A stretch of 64,000 bases of DNA from Nemertoderma westbladi (GCA_032718475.1 JAUCBJ010003201.1:1-64000); one strand, 5' to 3'. Positions 28,301-39,945 are shown, counted from the first letter of the stretch. Notes: generated by a model from the sequence alone, not told the origin. Numbers and translations: made by a program.

Positions 28301-31300
28301 TTAGTACGTATTCTATGTGGGAGGGGACATGTTAGATGTAGCTGTTGTTAGTAAGTATTCTATGTGGGAGGGGACATGTTAGATGTAGCTGTAGTTACTA
28401 CGTATTCTATGTGGGAGGGGACATGTTAGATGTAGCTGTAGTTAGTACGTAGTAAGTATTCTATGTGGGAGGGGACATGTTAGATGTAGCTGTAGTTAGT
28501 AAGTATTCTATGTGGGAGGGGACATGTTAGATGTAGCTGTAGTTAGTACGTAGTAAGTATTCTATGTGGGAGGGGACATGTTAGATGTAGCTGTAGTTAC
28601 TACGTATTCTATGTGGGAGGGGACATGTTAGATGTAGCTGTAGTTAGTAAGTATTCTATATGGGAGGGGACATGTTAGATGTAGCTGTAGTTAGTACGTA
28701 TTCAATATGGGAGGGGACATGTTAGATGTAGCTGTAGTTAGTAAGTATTCTATGGGGGAGTGGACATGTTAGATGTAGCTGTAGTTAGTAAGTATTCTAT
28801 GTGGGAGGGGACATGTTAGATGTAGCTGTAGTTAGTACGTAGTAAGTATTCTATGTGGGAGGGGACATGTTAGATGTAGCTGTAGTTACTAAGTATTCAA
28901 TATGGGAGGGGACATGTTAGATGTAGCTGTAGTTAGTAAGTATTCTATGTGGGAGGGGACATGTTAGATGTAGCTGTAGTTAGTAAGTATTCTATGTGGG
29001 AGGGGACATGTTAGATGTAGCTGTAGTTAGTACGTAGTAAGTATTCTATGTGGGAGGGGACATGTTAGATGTAGCTGTAGTTACTAAGTATTCTATATGG
29101 GAGGGGACATGTTAGATGTAGCTGTTGTTAGTAAGTATTCTATGTGGGAGGGGACATGTTAGATGTAGCTGTAGTTACTACGTATTCTATATGGGAGGGG
29201 ACATGTTAGATGTAGCTGTAGTTAGTACGTATTCTATGTGGGAGGGGACATGTTAGATGTAGCTGTAGTTACTACGTATTCTATGTGGGAGGGGACATGT
29301 TAGATGTAGCTGTAGTTAGTACGTAGTAAGTATTCTATGTGGGAGGGGACATGTTAGATGTAGCTGTAGAGTAAGTATTCTATGTGGGAGGGGACATGTT
29401 AGATGTAGCTGTAGTTAGTACGTAGTAAGTATTCTATGTGGGAGGGGACATGTTAGATGTAGCTGTAGTTACTACATATTCTATGTGGGAGGGGACATGT
29501 TAGATGTAGCTGTAGTTAGTACGTATTCTATGTGGGAGGGGACATGTTAGATGTAGCTGTAGTTAGTACGTATTCTATGTGGGAGGGGACATGTTAGATG
29601 TAGCTGTAGTTAGTACGTAGTAAGTATTCTATGTGGGAGGGGACATGTTAGATGTAGCTGTAGTTAGTACGTATTCTATGTGGGAGGGGACATGTTAGAT
29701 GTAGCTGTAGTTAGTACGTATTCTATGTGGGAGGGGACATGTTAGATGTAGCTGTAGTTAGTACGTATTCTATGTGGGAGGGGACATGTTAGATGTAGCT
29801 GTTGTTAGTAAGTATTCTATGTGGGAGGGGACATGTTAGATGTAGCTGTAGTTAGTACGTATTCTATGTGGGAGGGGACATGTTAGATGTAGCTGTAGTT
29901 AGTACGTATTCTATGTGGGAGGGGACATGTTAGATGTAGCTGTAGTTAGTACGTAGTAAGTATTCTATGTGGGAGGGGACATGTTAGATGTAGCTGTAGT
30001 TAGTACGTATTCTATTTGGGAGGGGACATGTTAGATGTAGCTGTAGTTAGTACGTAGTAAGTATTCTATGTGGGAGGGGACATGTTAGATGTAGCTGTAG
30101 TTAGTACGTATTCTATGTGGGAGGGGACATGTTAGATGTAGCTGTAGTTAGTACGTATTCTATGTGGGAGGGGACATGTTAGATGTAGCTGTAGTTAGTA
30201 CGTATTCTATGTGGGAGGGGACATGTTAGATGTAGCTGTAGTTAGTACGTATTCTATGTGGGAGGGGACATGTTAGATGTAGTTGTAGTTACTACGTATT
30301 CTATGTGGGAGGGGACATGTTAGATGTAGCTGTAGTTACTACGTATTCTATGTGGGAGGGGACATGTTAGATGTAGCTGTAGTTACTACGTATTCAATAT
30401 GGGAGGGGACATGTTAGATGTAGCTGTAGTTAGTACGTAGTAAGTATTCTATGTGGGAGGGGACATTTTAGATGTAGCTGTAGTTAGTAAGTATTCTATG
30501 TGGGAGGGGACATGTTAGATTTAGCTGTAGTTAGTACGTATTCTATGTGGGAGGAGACATGTTAGATGTAGCTGTAGTTAGTAAGTATTCTATGTGGGAG
30601 GGGACATGTTAGATGTAGCTGTAGTTAGTACGTATTCTATGTGGGAGGAGACATGTTAGATGTAGCTGTAGTTAGTAAGTATTCTATGTGGGAGGGGACA
30701 TGTTAGATGTAGCTGTAGTTACTACGTATTCTATGTGGGAGGGGACATGTTAGATGTAGCTGTAGTTACTACGTATTCTATGTGGGAGGGGACATGTTAG
30801 ATGTAGCTGTAGTTACTACGTATTCAATATGGGAGGGGACATGTTAGATGTAGCTGTAGTTAGTACGTAGTAAGTATTCTATGTGGGAGGGGACATGTTA
30901 GATGTAGCTGTAGTTAGTACGTAGTAAGTATTCTATGTGGGAGGGGACATGTTAGATGTAGCTGTAGTTAGTAAGTATTCTATGTGGGAGGGGACATGTT
31001 AGATTTAGCTGTAGTTAGTACGTATTCTATATGGGAGGGGACATGTTAGATGTAGCTGTAGTTAGTACGTAGTAAGTATTCTATGTGGGAGGGGACATGT
31101 TAGATGTAGCTGTAGTTAGTAAGTATTCTATGTGGGAGGGGACATGTTAGATTTAGCTGTAGTTAGTACGTATTCTATATGGGAGGGGACATGTTAGATG
31201 TAGCTGTAGTTAGTACGTATTCTATGTGGGAGGGGACATGTTAGATGTAGCTGTAGTTACTACGTATTCTATGTGGGAGGGGACATGTTAGATGTAGCTG

Positions 31301-32746
31301 TAGTTAGTACGTATTCTATGTGGGAGGGGACATGTTAGATGTAGCTGTAGTTAGTACGTATTCATTGTGGGAGGGGACGTGTTAGATGTGGCTGTAGTTA
31401 GTACGTAGTAAGTATTCTATGTGGGAGGGGACATGTTAGATGTAGCTGTAGTTAGTAAGTATTCTATGTGGGAGGGGACATGTTAGATTTAGCTGTAGTT
31501 AGTACGTATTCTATATGGGAGGGGACATGTTAGATGTAGCTGTAGTTACTACGTATTCTATGTGGGAGGGGACATGTTAGATGTAGCTGTAGTTAGTACG
31601 TATTCTATGTGGGAGGGGACATGTTAGATGTAGCTGTTGTTAGTAAGTATTCTATGTGGGAGGGGACATGTTAGATGTAGCTGTAGTTAGTACGTATTCT
31701 ATGTGGGAGGGGACATGTTAGATGTAGCTGTAGTTAGTACGTATTCATTGTGGGAGGGGACATGTTAGATGTAGCTGTAGTTAGTACGTATTCTATGTGG
31801 GAGGGGACATGTTAGATGTAGCTGTAGTTAGTACGTATTCATTGTGGGAGGGGACATGTTAGATTTAGCTGTAGTTAGTACGTATGCTATGTGGGAGGGT
31901 ACATGTTAGATGTAGCTGTAGTTAGTACGTATTCATTGTGGGAGGGGACAAGTTAGATGTAGCTGTAGTTAGTACGTATTCTATGTGGGAGGAGACATGT
32001 TAGATGTAGCTGTAGTTAGTACGTATTCTATGTGGGAGGGGCCATGTTAGATGTAGCTGTAGTTACTACGTATTCTATGTGGGAGGGGACATATTAGATG
32101 TAGCTGTAGTTAGTACGTATTCTATATGGGAGGGGACATGTTAGATGTAGCTGTAGTTAGTACGTAGTAAGTATTCTATGTGGGAGGGGACATGTTAGAT
32201 GTAGCTGTAGTTAGTACGTATTCATTGTGGGAGGGGACATGTTAGATTTAGTTGTAGTTAGTACGTATTCTATGTGGGAGGGTACATGTTAGATGTAGCT
32301 GTAGTTAGTACGTATTCATTGTGGGAGGGGACATGTTAGATTTAGCTGTAGTTAGTACGTATTCTATGTGGGAGGGGACATGTTAGATGTAGCTGTGGTT
32401 AGTACGTAGTAAGTATTCTATGTGGGAGGGGACATGTTAGTACGTATTCTATGTGGGAGGGTACATGTTAGATGTAGCTGTAGTTAGTACGTATTCTATG
32501 TGGGAGGGGACATGTTAGATGTAGCTGTAGTTAGTACGTATTCTATGTGGAAGGGGACATGTTAGATGTAGCTGTTGTTAGTAAGTATTCTATATGGGAG
32601 GGGACATGTTAGATGTAGCTGTAGTTACTACGTATTCTATGTGGGAGGGGACATGTTAGATGTAGCTGTAGTTAGTACGTATTCTATGTGGGAGGGGACA
32701 TGTTAGATGTAGCTGTAGTTAGTACGTATTCTATGTGGAAGTGGAC
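7352..32746. repeat. 25.4-kb satellite array of a 47-bp unit (about 500 copies)
   Basis: The basic unit is 47 bp and contains TATTCTATGTGGGAGGGG, ACATGTTAGATGTAGC and TGTAGTTAGTACG. A frequent longer form (54 bp) has a 7-bp duplication, GTACGTAGTACG or GTACGTAGTAAG. Other recurrent variants are TTACTACG, TTGTTAGTAAG, GGAGGAGAC, GATGGAGC, ATATGGG, TTCAATATGG and TTCATTGTGG. A degenerate first unit starts at 7352 (ACAGGTTAGAGTAGCTG) and the last is truncated at about 32746. Variants are ordered, not random: three- and four-unit higher-order blocks are clear at about 9.8-10.9 kb. The length 47 is not a multiple of three and no ORF survives. GGGAGGGG is always on the + strand. Confidence 0.97.
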
Positions 32747-32810
32747 ACACTTAATCTATTTGTACGACTCTTGTACCTTTGTTTGTACCACATATTATAT
32801 TTTCTCATAG

Positions 32811-32989
32811 ATATGTCTACTCTGGAACGATCAGTCCGTAACATTAGTTTAGACGGGGTCATTTGGGGTGAATCCAAACAGGTAGCCGACGCTAAAGGTA
32901 GACGGTTGGAGATCGCATGTGTCGCTATCGACCCTACAGTCAATCCGCAGAATGTACTCACTGTCATCAAAACAAATCATCGAGATATT
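32811..32989 (+). CDS. eEF1B (EF-1 beta/delta) GEF-domain exon, penultimate coding exon
   Basis: An acceptor (ATTTTCTCATAG) ends at 32810 and a GTAAGT donor starts at 32990. The exon enters in phase 1: one base from upstream plus AT completes a codon, GAT (Asp) if that base is G. It then reads MSTLERSVRNISLDGVIWGE, continues SKQVADAKGRRLEIACVAID and ends NHRDI. This matches the C-terminal guanine-exchange domain of eEF1B beta and delta, whose family pattern is DM-x-x-LE-x-x-VRSI, G-L-V-W-G-x-SK-LV, then a K-L-x-I-x-C-V-V strand. These proteins recharge eEF1A with GTP in the cytosol. The second half (TVNPQNVLTVIKTNH) departs from the usual D-x-x-x-EEI helix, so this may be a diverged paralogue. 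Upstream exons are not securely located. Confidence 0.85.
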
Positions 32990-33170
32990 GTAAGTAGTTT
33001 TACCCTAAAGTTCAATAGTGTAAGTATTTTATATAACGTGTTGGTAACACAGAACTCATTGCTAAATGTTTGACAATGTTTTTTGTGCACCTGACTCGCA
33101 TTTGTTCTCCTGAACAGTACATACGCATTACGCAACTGTAACATAATATTCGGTGATTTAACAGTGATTA

Positions 33171-33839
33171 TTATGGTGGCCCAGAAGGGACAACTTAAAA
33201 AATATTTCATTTCGAGTAAAAAAAAAAACAACAATATCGAATTATTCATGAAATTATTGAAATTCTTGTTTTTGTCGTTTTTTTTATTTCACTACAAACT
33301 TTGCCGTAAACGAGCATTAACACCAGCCAGAATGTGTTTAAGAAGTATCCTAACAGTTTCTCGGCGAAGGTTTATAAAGCGTCGATAAGCGCCGATGAAT
33401 CGTCCGATACCCACAATTAATTGCAGATAATTCAACAAGTTCTAACGCACGTAATACACGAGGAAGTGACTGCTCGTAACAACGGCTTCTAAGGTTTAAA
33501 TCAGCTCTACGTCGTCTAATTGTCCTATCGCTTATAGTTATTCCATGTTGCGATTTTAATAGCACCCTTTTATCTCTAACAGTAAAACGTAGGTAATAAT
33601 AATACGCCGAAATTAAGATATCCATTTCTGGATTTACCAGAAATAAGTTTAAATCTGTTTTAAATCTCCCTCTCAAAACCTTCCTTACTTAAAAACAATA
33701 TTTTGTTTTTGTCGTTTTTTTTTATTTGTAGTAAAATAAAAAAAAACGACAAAAACAAGAATTCATAAATAATTTGTTTTTGTCGTTTTTTTTACTCGAA
33801 ATGAAATATTTTTTAAGTTGTTCCTTCTGGGCCACCATA
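33171..33839. mobile_element. DNA transposon with about 130-bp inverted repeats, IS3EU-like
   Basis: The ends are TATGGTGGCCCAGAAGG on the left and its complement, CCTTCTGGGCCACCATA, on the right. The inverted similarity continues for about 130 bases through AACTTAAAAAATATTTCATT and stretches of TTTTTGTCGTTTTTTTT. GATTA sits immediately outside both ends (33166-33170 and 33840-33844 as GATTA), which suggests a 5- or 6-bp target duplication. The interior carries a reverse-strand transposase fragment (separate entry). The element lies wholly inside the last intron of the eEF1B-like gene. At about 670 bp it is a non-autonomous deletion derivative. Confidence 0.75.
33350..33676 (-). pseudogene. 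Transposase N-terminal fragment (helix-turn-helix region, IS3EU-type)
   Basis: The reverse strand reads 108 residues including YYYLRFTVRDKRVLLKSQHG, ITISDRTIRRRRADLNLRS and a NCGYRTIHRRL motif. In IS3-type transposases and the eukaryotic IS3EU group, a helix-turn-helix with HGI-x-(I/L)S-x-R-x-(I/L)-x-R is followed by GYR-x-(M/I)-x-x-x-L, just before the DDE integrase core. That core is absent: the frame stops after YKPSPRNC inside the element. It is therefore a remnant and cannot encode a working enzyme. The family name rests on motif memory; another integrase-core transposon group is possible. Confidence 0.6.
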
Positions 33840-34073
33840 GATTAGAGAGTGATATTACTCTCTATGATAGATCATAGAGATATCATAGATCATAGACTAG
33901 TTATTGATGTTAATTTAAACTCTAAAATTATAAATTTTATCTTTCAAATGGTAGATAATGTCCTTCGAACTACTTATTAATTGAATACGAAATATTTCGA
34001 CGCTAAAGTTAAAAATATTGTTTACATTTAAATTATTTAACTTACAGTGCGTAAATATTATTTATTTCTACAG

Positions 34074-34112
34074 GTCGGCAGTGTCGATATAACATCGTCC
34101 AACAAACTCTAA
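34074..34112 (+). CDS. eEF1B-like terminal coding exon (C-terminal VxSVDI...NKL tail)
   Basis: After the acceptor TTTATTTCTACAG the frame, in phase 0 as required by the previous exon, reads VGSVDITSSNKL and stops at TAA 34110-34112. This is the signature eEF1B C-terminus (VQSVDIAAFNKI in animals). The penultimate lysine is kept; in the yeast protein the equivalent lysine reaches into the Mg/nucleotide site of eEF1A. The usual A-A-F before N-K is T-S-S here, a notable change at the eEF1A-facing tail. The exact join of two exons across 1,084 bp with matching phase and family motif makes the gene call firm. The AATAAA at 34223 probably ends the transcript. Confidence 0.85.
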   Translation, partial: VGSVDITSSNKL

Positions 34113-34949
34113 CTTCCAGTTCAAATGATGTATGGCTGAACTTTACAAATTTCGCTACTAGGACTAGTTTATGGAGAGTTGGTTTTGTTAATTAACAGAA
34201 AATAATTACAATTTGGTTGATGAATAAATCTGCAGACTCTCTGAATTATTTTAGGGTGTGGTTATTGATTCAGGATTGATTGAAGGATATAAAACAAATT
34301 AAGCGACACCCTAAGAGTATTGGTAATGGACTACGTGGTAGAATTCCCTAACATTAAAGTCAGTTAATTTAGATAACTTTTATTGATTATAATTAATTTG
34401 TTGATTATAATTTTCGTAGGTACGTAAGTATTTTGTAGCAGTTGAAATCGATTTAGATGTTTTATTGTTCCCTATTTTATTATTCGGTTTTAACTAATTG
34501 TTTTGTATTTTTTTTTTGTTTCCAGGTCTTGGGTTTAATGCAGTCCTTTGTTGTAAGAATTATTGTAAGAATTAATAAATATTGTGCTGTTATAATGTGT
34601 TTATTGCTTCATATTGTATTATTTTTCGTAAAAACCCAATTATTAACATAATAATTTTATGGTGCAGTGAAGAATATACTTGTTGTTGCAGTGACTTATT
34701 ATTGGAGAGAGTAACATTTTTAGGCATATAAGGCATATTTTTTAGGTATTAATATACATACCACCTACTTGAAGTGAAGTATTGTTCAGTACGATCATAA
34801 TAATAATAATAAAATCAGCTAGATGATTATATTAAACTATATGTATTTTTACTGTTTGTGCTTTCAAATTGATATAAATTGTATGTTAACTGCCAAAGAG
34901 AGTTTATAATAGTTGTAACTGCACCTTATTTGTGTGTTTGTATCATGTA
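34113..34949. other. AT-rich 3' flank without recognisable gene
   Basis: This contains the 3' UTR of the eEF1B-like gene and then AT-rich sequence. A 64-codon frame at 34457-34651 is rich in Phe, Cys and Leu with no recognisable motif, and is probably chance. A short (AAT)n tract occurs near 34796-34811. Confidence 0.6.
34223..34228 (+). terminator. Poly(A) signal AATAAA of the eEF1B-like gene
   Basis: First canonical AATAAA after the stop at 34112, giving a 3' UTR of roughly 130 bases. Confidence 0.5.
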
Positions 34950-35206
34950 CTCGCAAGCGATAGTAATCTATAAGCGATAGTAAGCAACTCAGTAAACAGT
35001 AAGTTTACTTTGTCAGTAAACAAACATTAAATCAATAAGTGATATTGATCAACAAGTCGATATTAAAGTCAATAAGTGATAAGTCATATATAAGATAGTA
35101 GATAAGAAATAAGTGATAGTGATCATCTGTGATCAACAAACCGATATTGAAGAATTATGCGATTATGTGCAACAAGTGAAAATGACAAACAAGCTCTAGT
35201 GAGAAA
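34950..35206. repeat. Degenerate left flank of the 72/30-bp array
   Basis: Scattered GCGATAGTAA, AATAAGTGATA and GATCAACAAG words resemble the array unit but have irregular spacing. They look like a decayed edge of the adjacent array. Confidence 0.6.
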
Positions 35207-37380
35207 CAAGTAAAACAATAAGCGATAGTGAGCAAAAAGCGATAGTAACAAGCGATAATGAGCAAAAAGCGATAGTAACAAGCGATAATGAGCAAAAAGC
35301 GATAGTAACAAGCGATAATGATCAACAAGTCTTATAAGTAAATAAAACATTAAGCGATAGTGAGCAAAAAGCGATAGTAACAAGCGATAATGAGCAAAAA
35401 GCGATAGTAACAAGCGATAATGATCAACAGGTCTTATAAGTAAATAAAACATTAAGCGATAGTAACAAGCGATAATGATCAACAAGTCTTATAAGTAAAT
35501 AAAACATTAAGCGATAGTGAGCAAAAAGCGATAGTAACAAGCGATAATGATCAACAAGTCTTATAAGTAAATAAAACATTAAGCGATAGTGAGCAAAAAG
35601 CGATAGTAACAAGCGATAGTGAGCAAAAAGCGCTAGTAACAAGCGATAATGAGCAAAAAGCGATAGTAACAAGCGATAATGATCAACAATTATAAGTAAA
35701 TAAAACATTAAGCGATAGTGAGCAAAAAGCGATAGTAACAAGCGATAATGATCAACAAGTCTTATAAGTAAATAAAACATTAAGCGATAGTGAGCAAAAA
35801 GCGATAGTAACAAGCGATAGTGAGCAAAAAGCGCTAGTAACAAGTGATAGTGAGCAAAAAGCGATAGTAACAAGCGATAATGATCAACAAGTCTTATAAG
35901 TAAATAAAACATTAAGCGATAGTGAGCAAAAAGCGGTAGTAACAAGCGATAGTGAGCAAAAAGCGATAGTAACAAGCGATAATGATCAACAAGTCTTATA
36001 AGTAAATAAAACACTAAGCGATAGTGAGCAAAAAGCGATAGTAACAAGCGATAGTGAGCAAAAAGCGACAGTAACAAGCGATAATGATCAACAGGTCTTA
36101 TAAGTAAATAAAACATTAAGCGATAGTAACAAGCGATAATGATCAACAAGTCTTATAAGTAAATAAAACATTAAGCGATAGTGAGCAAAAAGCGATAGTA
36201 ACAAGCGATAATGATCAACAAGTCTTATAAGTAAATAAAACATTAAGCGATAGTGAGCAAAAAGCGATAGTAACAAGCGATAGTGAGCAAAAAGCGCTAG
36301 TAACAAGCGATAATGAGCAAAAAGCGATAGTAACAAGCGATAATGATCAACAATTATAAGTAAATAAAACATTAAGCGATAGTGAGCAAAAAGCGATAGT
36401 AACAAGCGATAATGATCAATAAGTCTTATAAGTAAATAAAACATTAAGCGATAGTGAGCAAAAAGCGATAGTAACAAGCGATAATGAGCAAAAAGCGATA
36501 GTAACAAGCGATAATGATCAAGTCTTATAAGTAAATAAAACATTAAGCGATAGTGAGCAAAAAGCGATAGTAACAAGCGATAATGATTAACAAGTCTTAT
36601 AAGTAAATAAAACATTAAGCGATAGTGAGCAAAAAGCGATAGTAACAAGCGATAATGATCAACAAGTCTTATAAGTAAATAAAACATTAAGCGATAGTGA
36701 GCAAAAAGCGATAGTAACAAGCGATAATGAGCAAAAAGCGATAGTAACAAGCGATAATGATCAACAAGTCTTATAAGTAAATAAAACATTAAGCGATAGT
36801 GAGCAAAAAGCGATAGTAACAAGCGATAATGATCAAGAAGTCTTATAAGTAAATAAAACATTAAGCGATAGTGAGCAAAAATCGATAGTAACAAGCGATA
36901 GTAACAAGTGATAATAAAGTAAATAAAACATTAAGCGATAGTGAGCAAAAAGCGATAGTAACAAGCGATAATGATCAACAAGTCTTATAAGTAAATAAAA
37001 CATTAAGCGATAAGTGAGCAAAAGGCGATAGTAACAAGCGATAGTGAGCAAAAAGCGATAGTAACACATGATAATGATCAACAAGTCTTATAAGTAAATA
37101 AAACATTAAGCGATAGTGAGCAAAATGCGATAGTAACAAGCGATAGTGAGGAAAATGCGATAGTAACAAGCGATAATGATTAACAAGTCTATAAGTAAAT
37201 AAAACATTAAGCGGTAGTGAGCAAAAAGCGGAGTGAGCAAAGAGGAAAATGCGATAGTAACAAGCGATAATGATTAACAAGTCTATAAGTAAATAAAACA
37301 TTAAGCGGTAGTGAGCAAAAAGCGGAGTGAGCAAAAAGCGATAGTAACAAGCAATAATGATCAACAAGTCTATATTGAGT
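35207..37380. repeat. Tandem array of 72-bp and 30-bp units
   Basis: The main 72-bp unit contains CAAGCGATAATGATCAACAA, GTCTTATAAGTAAATAAAAC and ATTAAGCGATAGTGAGC. It is interspersed with a 30-bp sub-unit (AGCAAAAAGCGATAGTAAC then AAGCGATAATG). Both lengths are multiples of three, so the reverse strand shows long spurious frames made of HYRLLLSLFA and HYRLMFYLLIRLVD blocks. A larger block recurs at about 35.55-35.77 kb and 36.21-36.43 kb. Nothing indicates that the frames are used. Confidence 0.95.
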
Positions 37381-38600
37381 AATAAACAATATTTAAGCGA
37401 TAAGAAATAGTTATCAATAAGCGATAGTGAGCAATTATCGATATTAAGAAATAAGCTATAGTGAGCAACAAGCCTATAGTGATCAAGAGTGAGCAACAAG
37501 AGTGAATCTATAGGCGATAGAGACCAATAAGCGATAGTTGGTGACAAACGATAGTAAAACAATAAGTGATAGTAAGCAAATATCGATAGTGAGCAATAAG
37601 CGATTGTGAACAACAAGTGATGATTGGTAACAAGCTAGCTAGTGAATTTAAAATTAATTTAATCAGTTAGTGAGAAATTAACTAATTATTAACTAAAAAT
37701 TAAATAAAAATAAGATATAGTAAAGCAATGCGAGCTATAGTGAGCAATAAGCGATTGTGAGTAGAGTAATAATCGATAGTAAAGCAATACACGATACTGA
37801 GCAACACTTCTATGGTGAGTAAGAAACAATATAAGCTATAGTGAGCAACAAGCAGTTATGGAGAAATTAATGGTAGTATGACAATATGCTATTGTAAAGC
37901 AATGAGCTATAGCATGGCCTACTTAAATTTATTTAAGTAGGCCTTGGCAATAGTGAGCAATAAGTGATAGTAAGCAATAAGCTGTAGCGAGCAACAAGCG
38001 ATATTACGCAATAAGCTATAATGAGCAACAAGCGATAGTAAGCAACAAATCCCCTGTGCAACAATGAGCAACAAGCCGTTAGTGACTAATTAACGGTAGT
38101 AAAACAATAAGCGATAGTAAGTAACAAGTGATAATGAGAAACAAGTCTATAGTGAGTAATACGAGTTAGTAAAGTAACAAGCGATAGTGAGCAATAAGCG
38201 ATAGTGACAAGCCATCATAACCCTAGAGCCATAATAAGCAACAAGCTAATGAGCAACAAATCTATAGTAAGTAATAGGCAATAGTAAAGCAATAAGCTAT
38301 TATAGTGAGCAGAAAGTGGGTGATAATACAGCAATATGCAATAGTAAGCAATAAGCTATATATATAGTGAGCAACAAGTGAGTAAAGTAGTGAGTAATAA
38401 ATGATAGGAAAGAAATAAGCCATAGTGAGCAACAAGATGTAGTGAGTAACAAACGACAGTAAAGTAATAAGTTATGGTGAGCATTAAGCGATAGTCAGAA
38501 AAAGCTATTAGTGAGCAATAAGAAATAGTGAGCAATGAGGTATAGTGAGCAACAAGCCGATATTGAGTAATAAGCGATAGTGAACAACAAGCTGATAGTC
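37381..38600. repeat. Degenerate right flank of the 72/30-bp array
   Basis: AAGCGATAGTGAGCAATAAG-like words recur at irregular spacing of roughly 20-30 bases and weaken rightward until about 38600. A near-perfect 28-bp palindrome interrupts it at 37916-37943 (arms GGCCTACTTAAAT and ATTTAAGTAGGCC). Confidence 0.7.
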
Positions 38601-39929
38601 ACTTACATTATTCCATTCTTAAATTGGGGTTAATCGAAAAGTGGAATAGGCCCCTTACTCACAATAATCGTGGAATTATGCCTAGCGACAAGGTTTAACC
38701 AAACCCCAGTTCCGCCATGAAAAATTTGAGTCACTTTGCAATCTTTGTAGTTTTTATTACAGCTGCTGGCTAAATTTCACAATTTTCATTTTTTTAACAA
38801 CTTGTTGCGTTTTGTATATTATGAACAAAAGACAGCCAGTCAATACATCAGCCAGCCAGATGAGACTTCAATTGTCTACAAATTCATCCGCATCACTAAT
38901 ATGTTGTTAGTTCAGATTGAGAAATTGAGAGTTCAGATAAAACCTTGTTAGTATTTCAATATTTAGTCAGCCATGCTGTCATTACATTGTAGGGGACCTA
39001 TCTTAACATTTTAGATTTTATGAGTCTGGTCTTACTCATAGCGTTGTTGCTTTTACCGTATCTCCAGCACTGATTTTTTATCTTAAAAATGTCTTCGGGT
39101 CCACCAATTCTGTAATCCCAAACCATAGGGTGTTTCAGTGTATAATCTCTACGCCGACAAACATTATTAACTCTAATTAATGTTAATTATTAATTGAGGG
39201 GAATGAACAGGTTACAGTGGAAGGTTATTCTAACCAGAACAATACACAAGAGTCGTGGGAACAGATACGCAAGAGTCGTGGGAACAGATACGCAAAATTC
39301 TGTACATTTTACATTAGCGTATTTGTACATTAAGGGGAAAGGGGAAATTTAAAAAAAATAAAAATTATTCATAAATAAAATTTCCAGTAAAAAGTCGACC
39401 GAAAATTGTAAACCTGGTGTTCCTTACATGGGCGAAAATTTCCCCATAAATATTCGAATGAATGACGGAAAGCTGTGTTGCAACTGCATTCATTGCGTTG
39501 CAACTGCGTGTCATTCGTCCACATACGGTACTTTATTTATATTTAAAAGTTAAATTAATTTACCTGTAATTTCAAAAGGATTTTGATCTTTCTATATCCA
39601 TTAAATATCTATTAAACATTAATAAAAGCTTCTGTACTAAACTCAAATTTGTTTAAATTCAATGCGAGCAATTATTAGGAGCGATTTGTGGAGAAATCAG
39701 GTTAGATTATAGCCACTATTCCTGAGATATGGAGTATAGTGTATATTATAGTGATATATCTAGTATAGTGTTTATAATATATGGTGTTTCTATTAATTTA
39801 AATTGTATTAATAATTTAGAAATAATTATATTACGCAGAAGGATAAAATGTTAAAATATCGATCGAAAATAATATTCCTCAATATTAATTTAACTGTTCC
39901 CCAATGGCTAGATGATTCGATTACTTCAT
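38601..39929. other. Unique AT-rich intergenic sequence
   Basis: No coding frame with recognisable features was found. A 23-bp unit (CAAGAGTCGTGGGAACAGAT core) is duplicated in tandem at 39244-39289. The right-hand part is presumably upstream regulatory sequence of CCDC39. Confidence 0.5.
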
Positions 39930-39942
39930 GTTTCCAAGCAAC
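39930..39942 (+). promoter_or_regulatory. X-box-like RFX motif upstream of CCDC39
   Basis: GTTTCCAAGCAAC has two half-sites, GTTTCC and AGCAAC, one base apart. It fits the ciliary X-box pattern (GTNRCC, spacer, RGYAAC) with one mismatch. It lies about 150 bases before the CCDC39 ATG. RFX factors are known activators of axonemal genes. A single short-motif match remains a prediction. Confidence 0.45.
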
Positions 39943-39945
39943 AGT

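Noticed and set aside
33841-33900. Small hairpins such as AGAGAGT...ACTCTCT and CTATGAT..ATCATAG
   Set aside because: Short arms in AT-rich intron sequence; no sign of an RNA gene.
34457-34651. 64-codon hydrophobic frame
   Set aside because: AT-rich chance frame rich in Phe/Leu/Cys with no homology I can recognise.
35123-37616. Reverse-strand frames rich in HYRLLLSLFA (up to 268 codons)
   Set aside because: Products of the 72/30-bp repeat; no start context, unique domain or splice structure.
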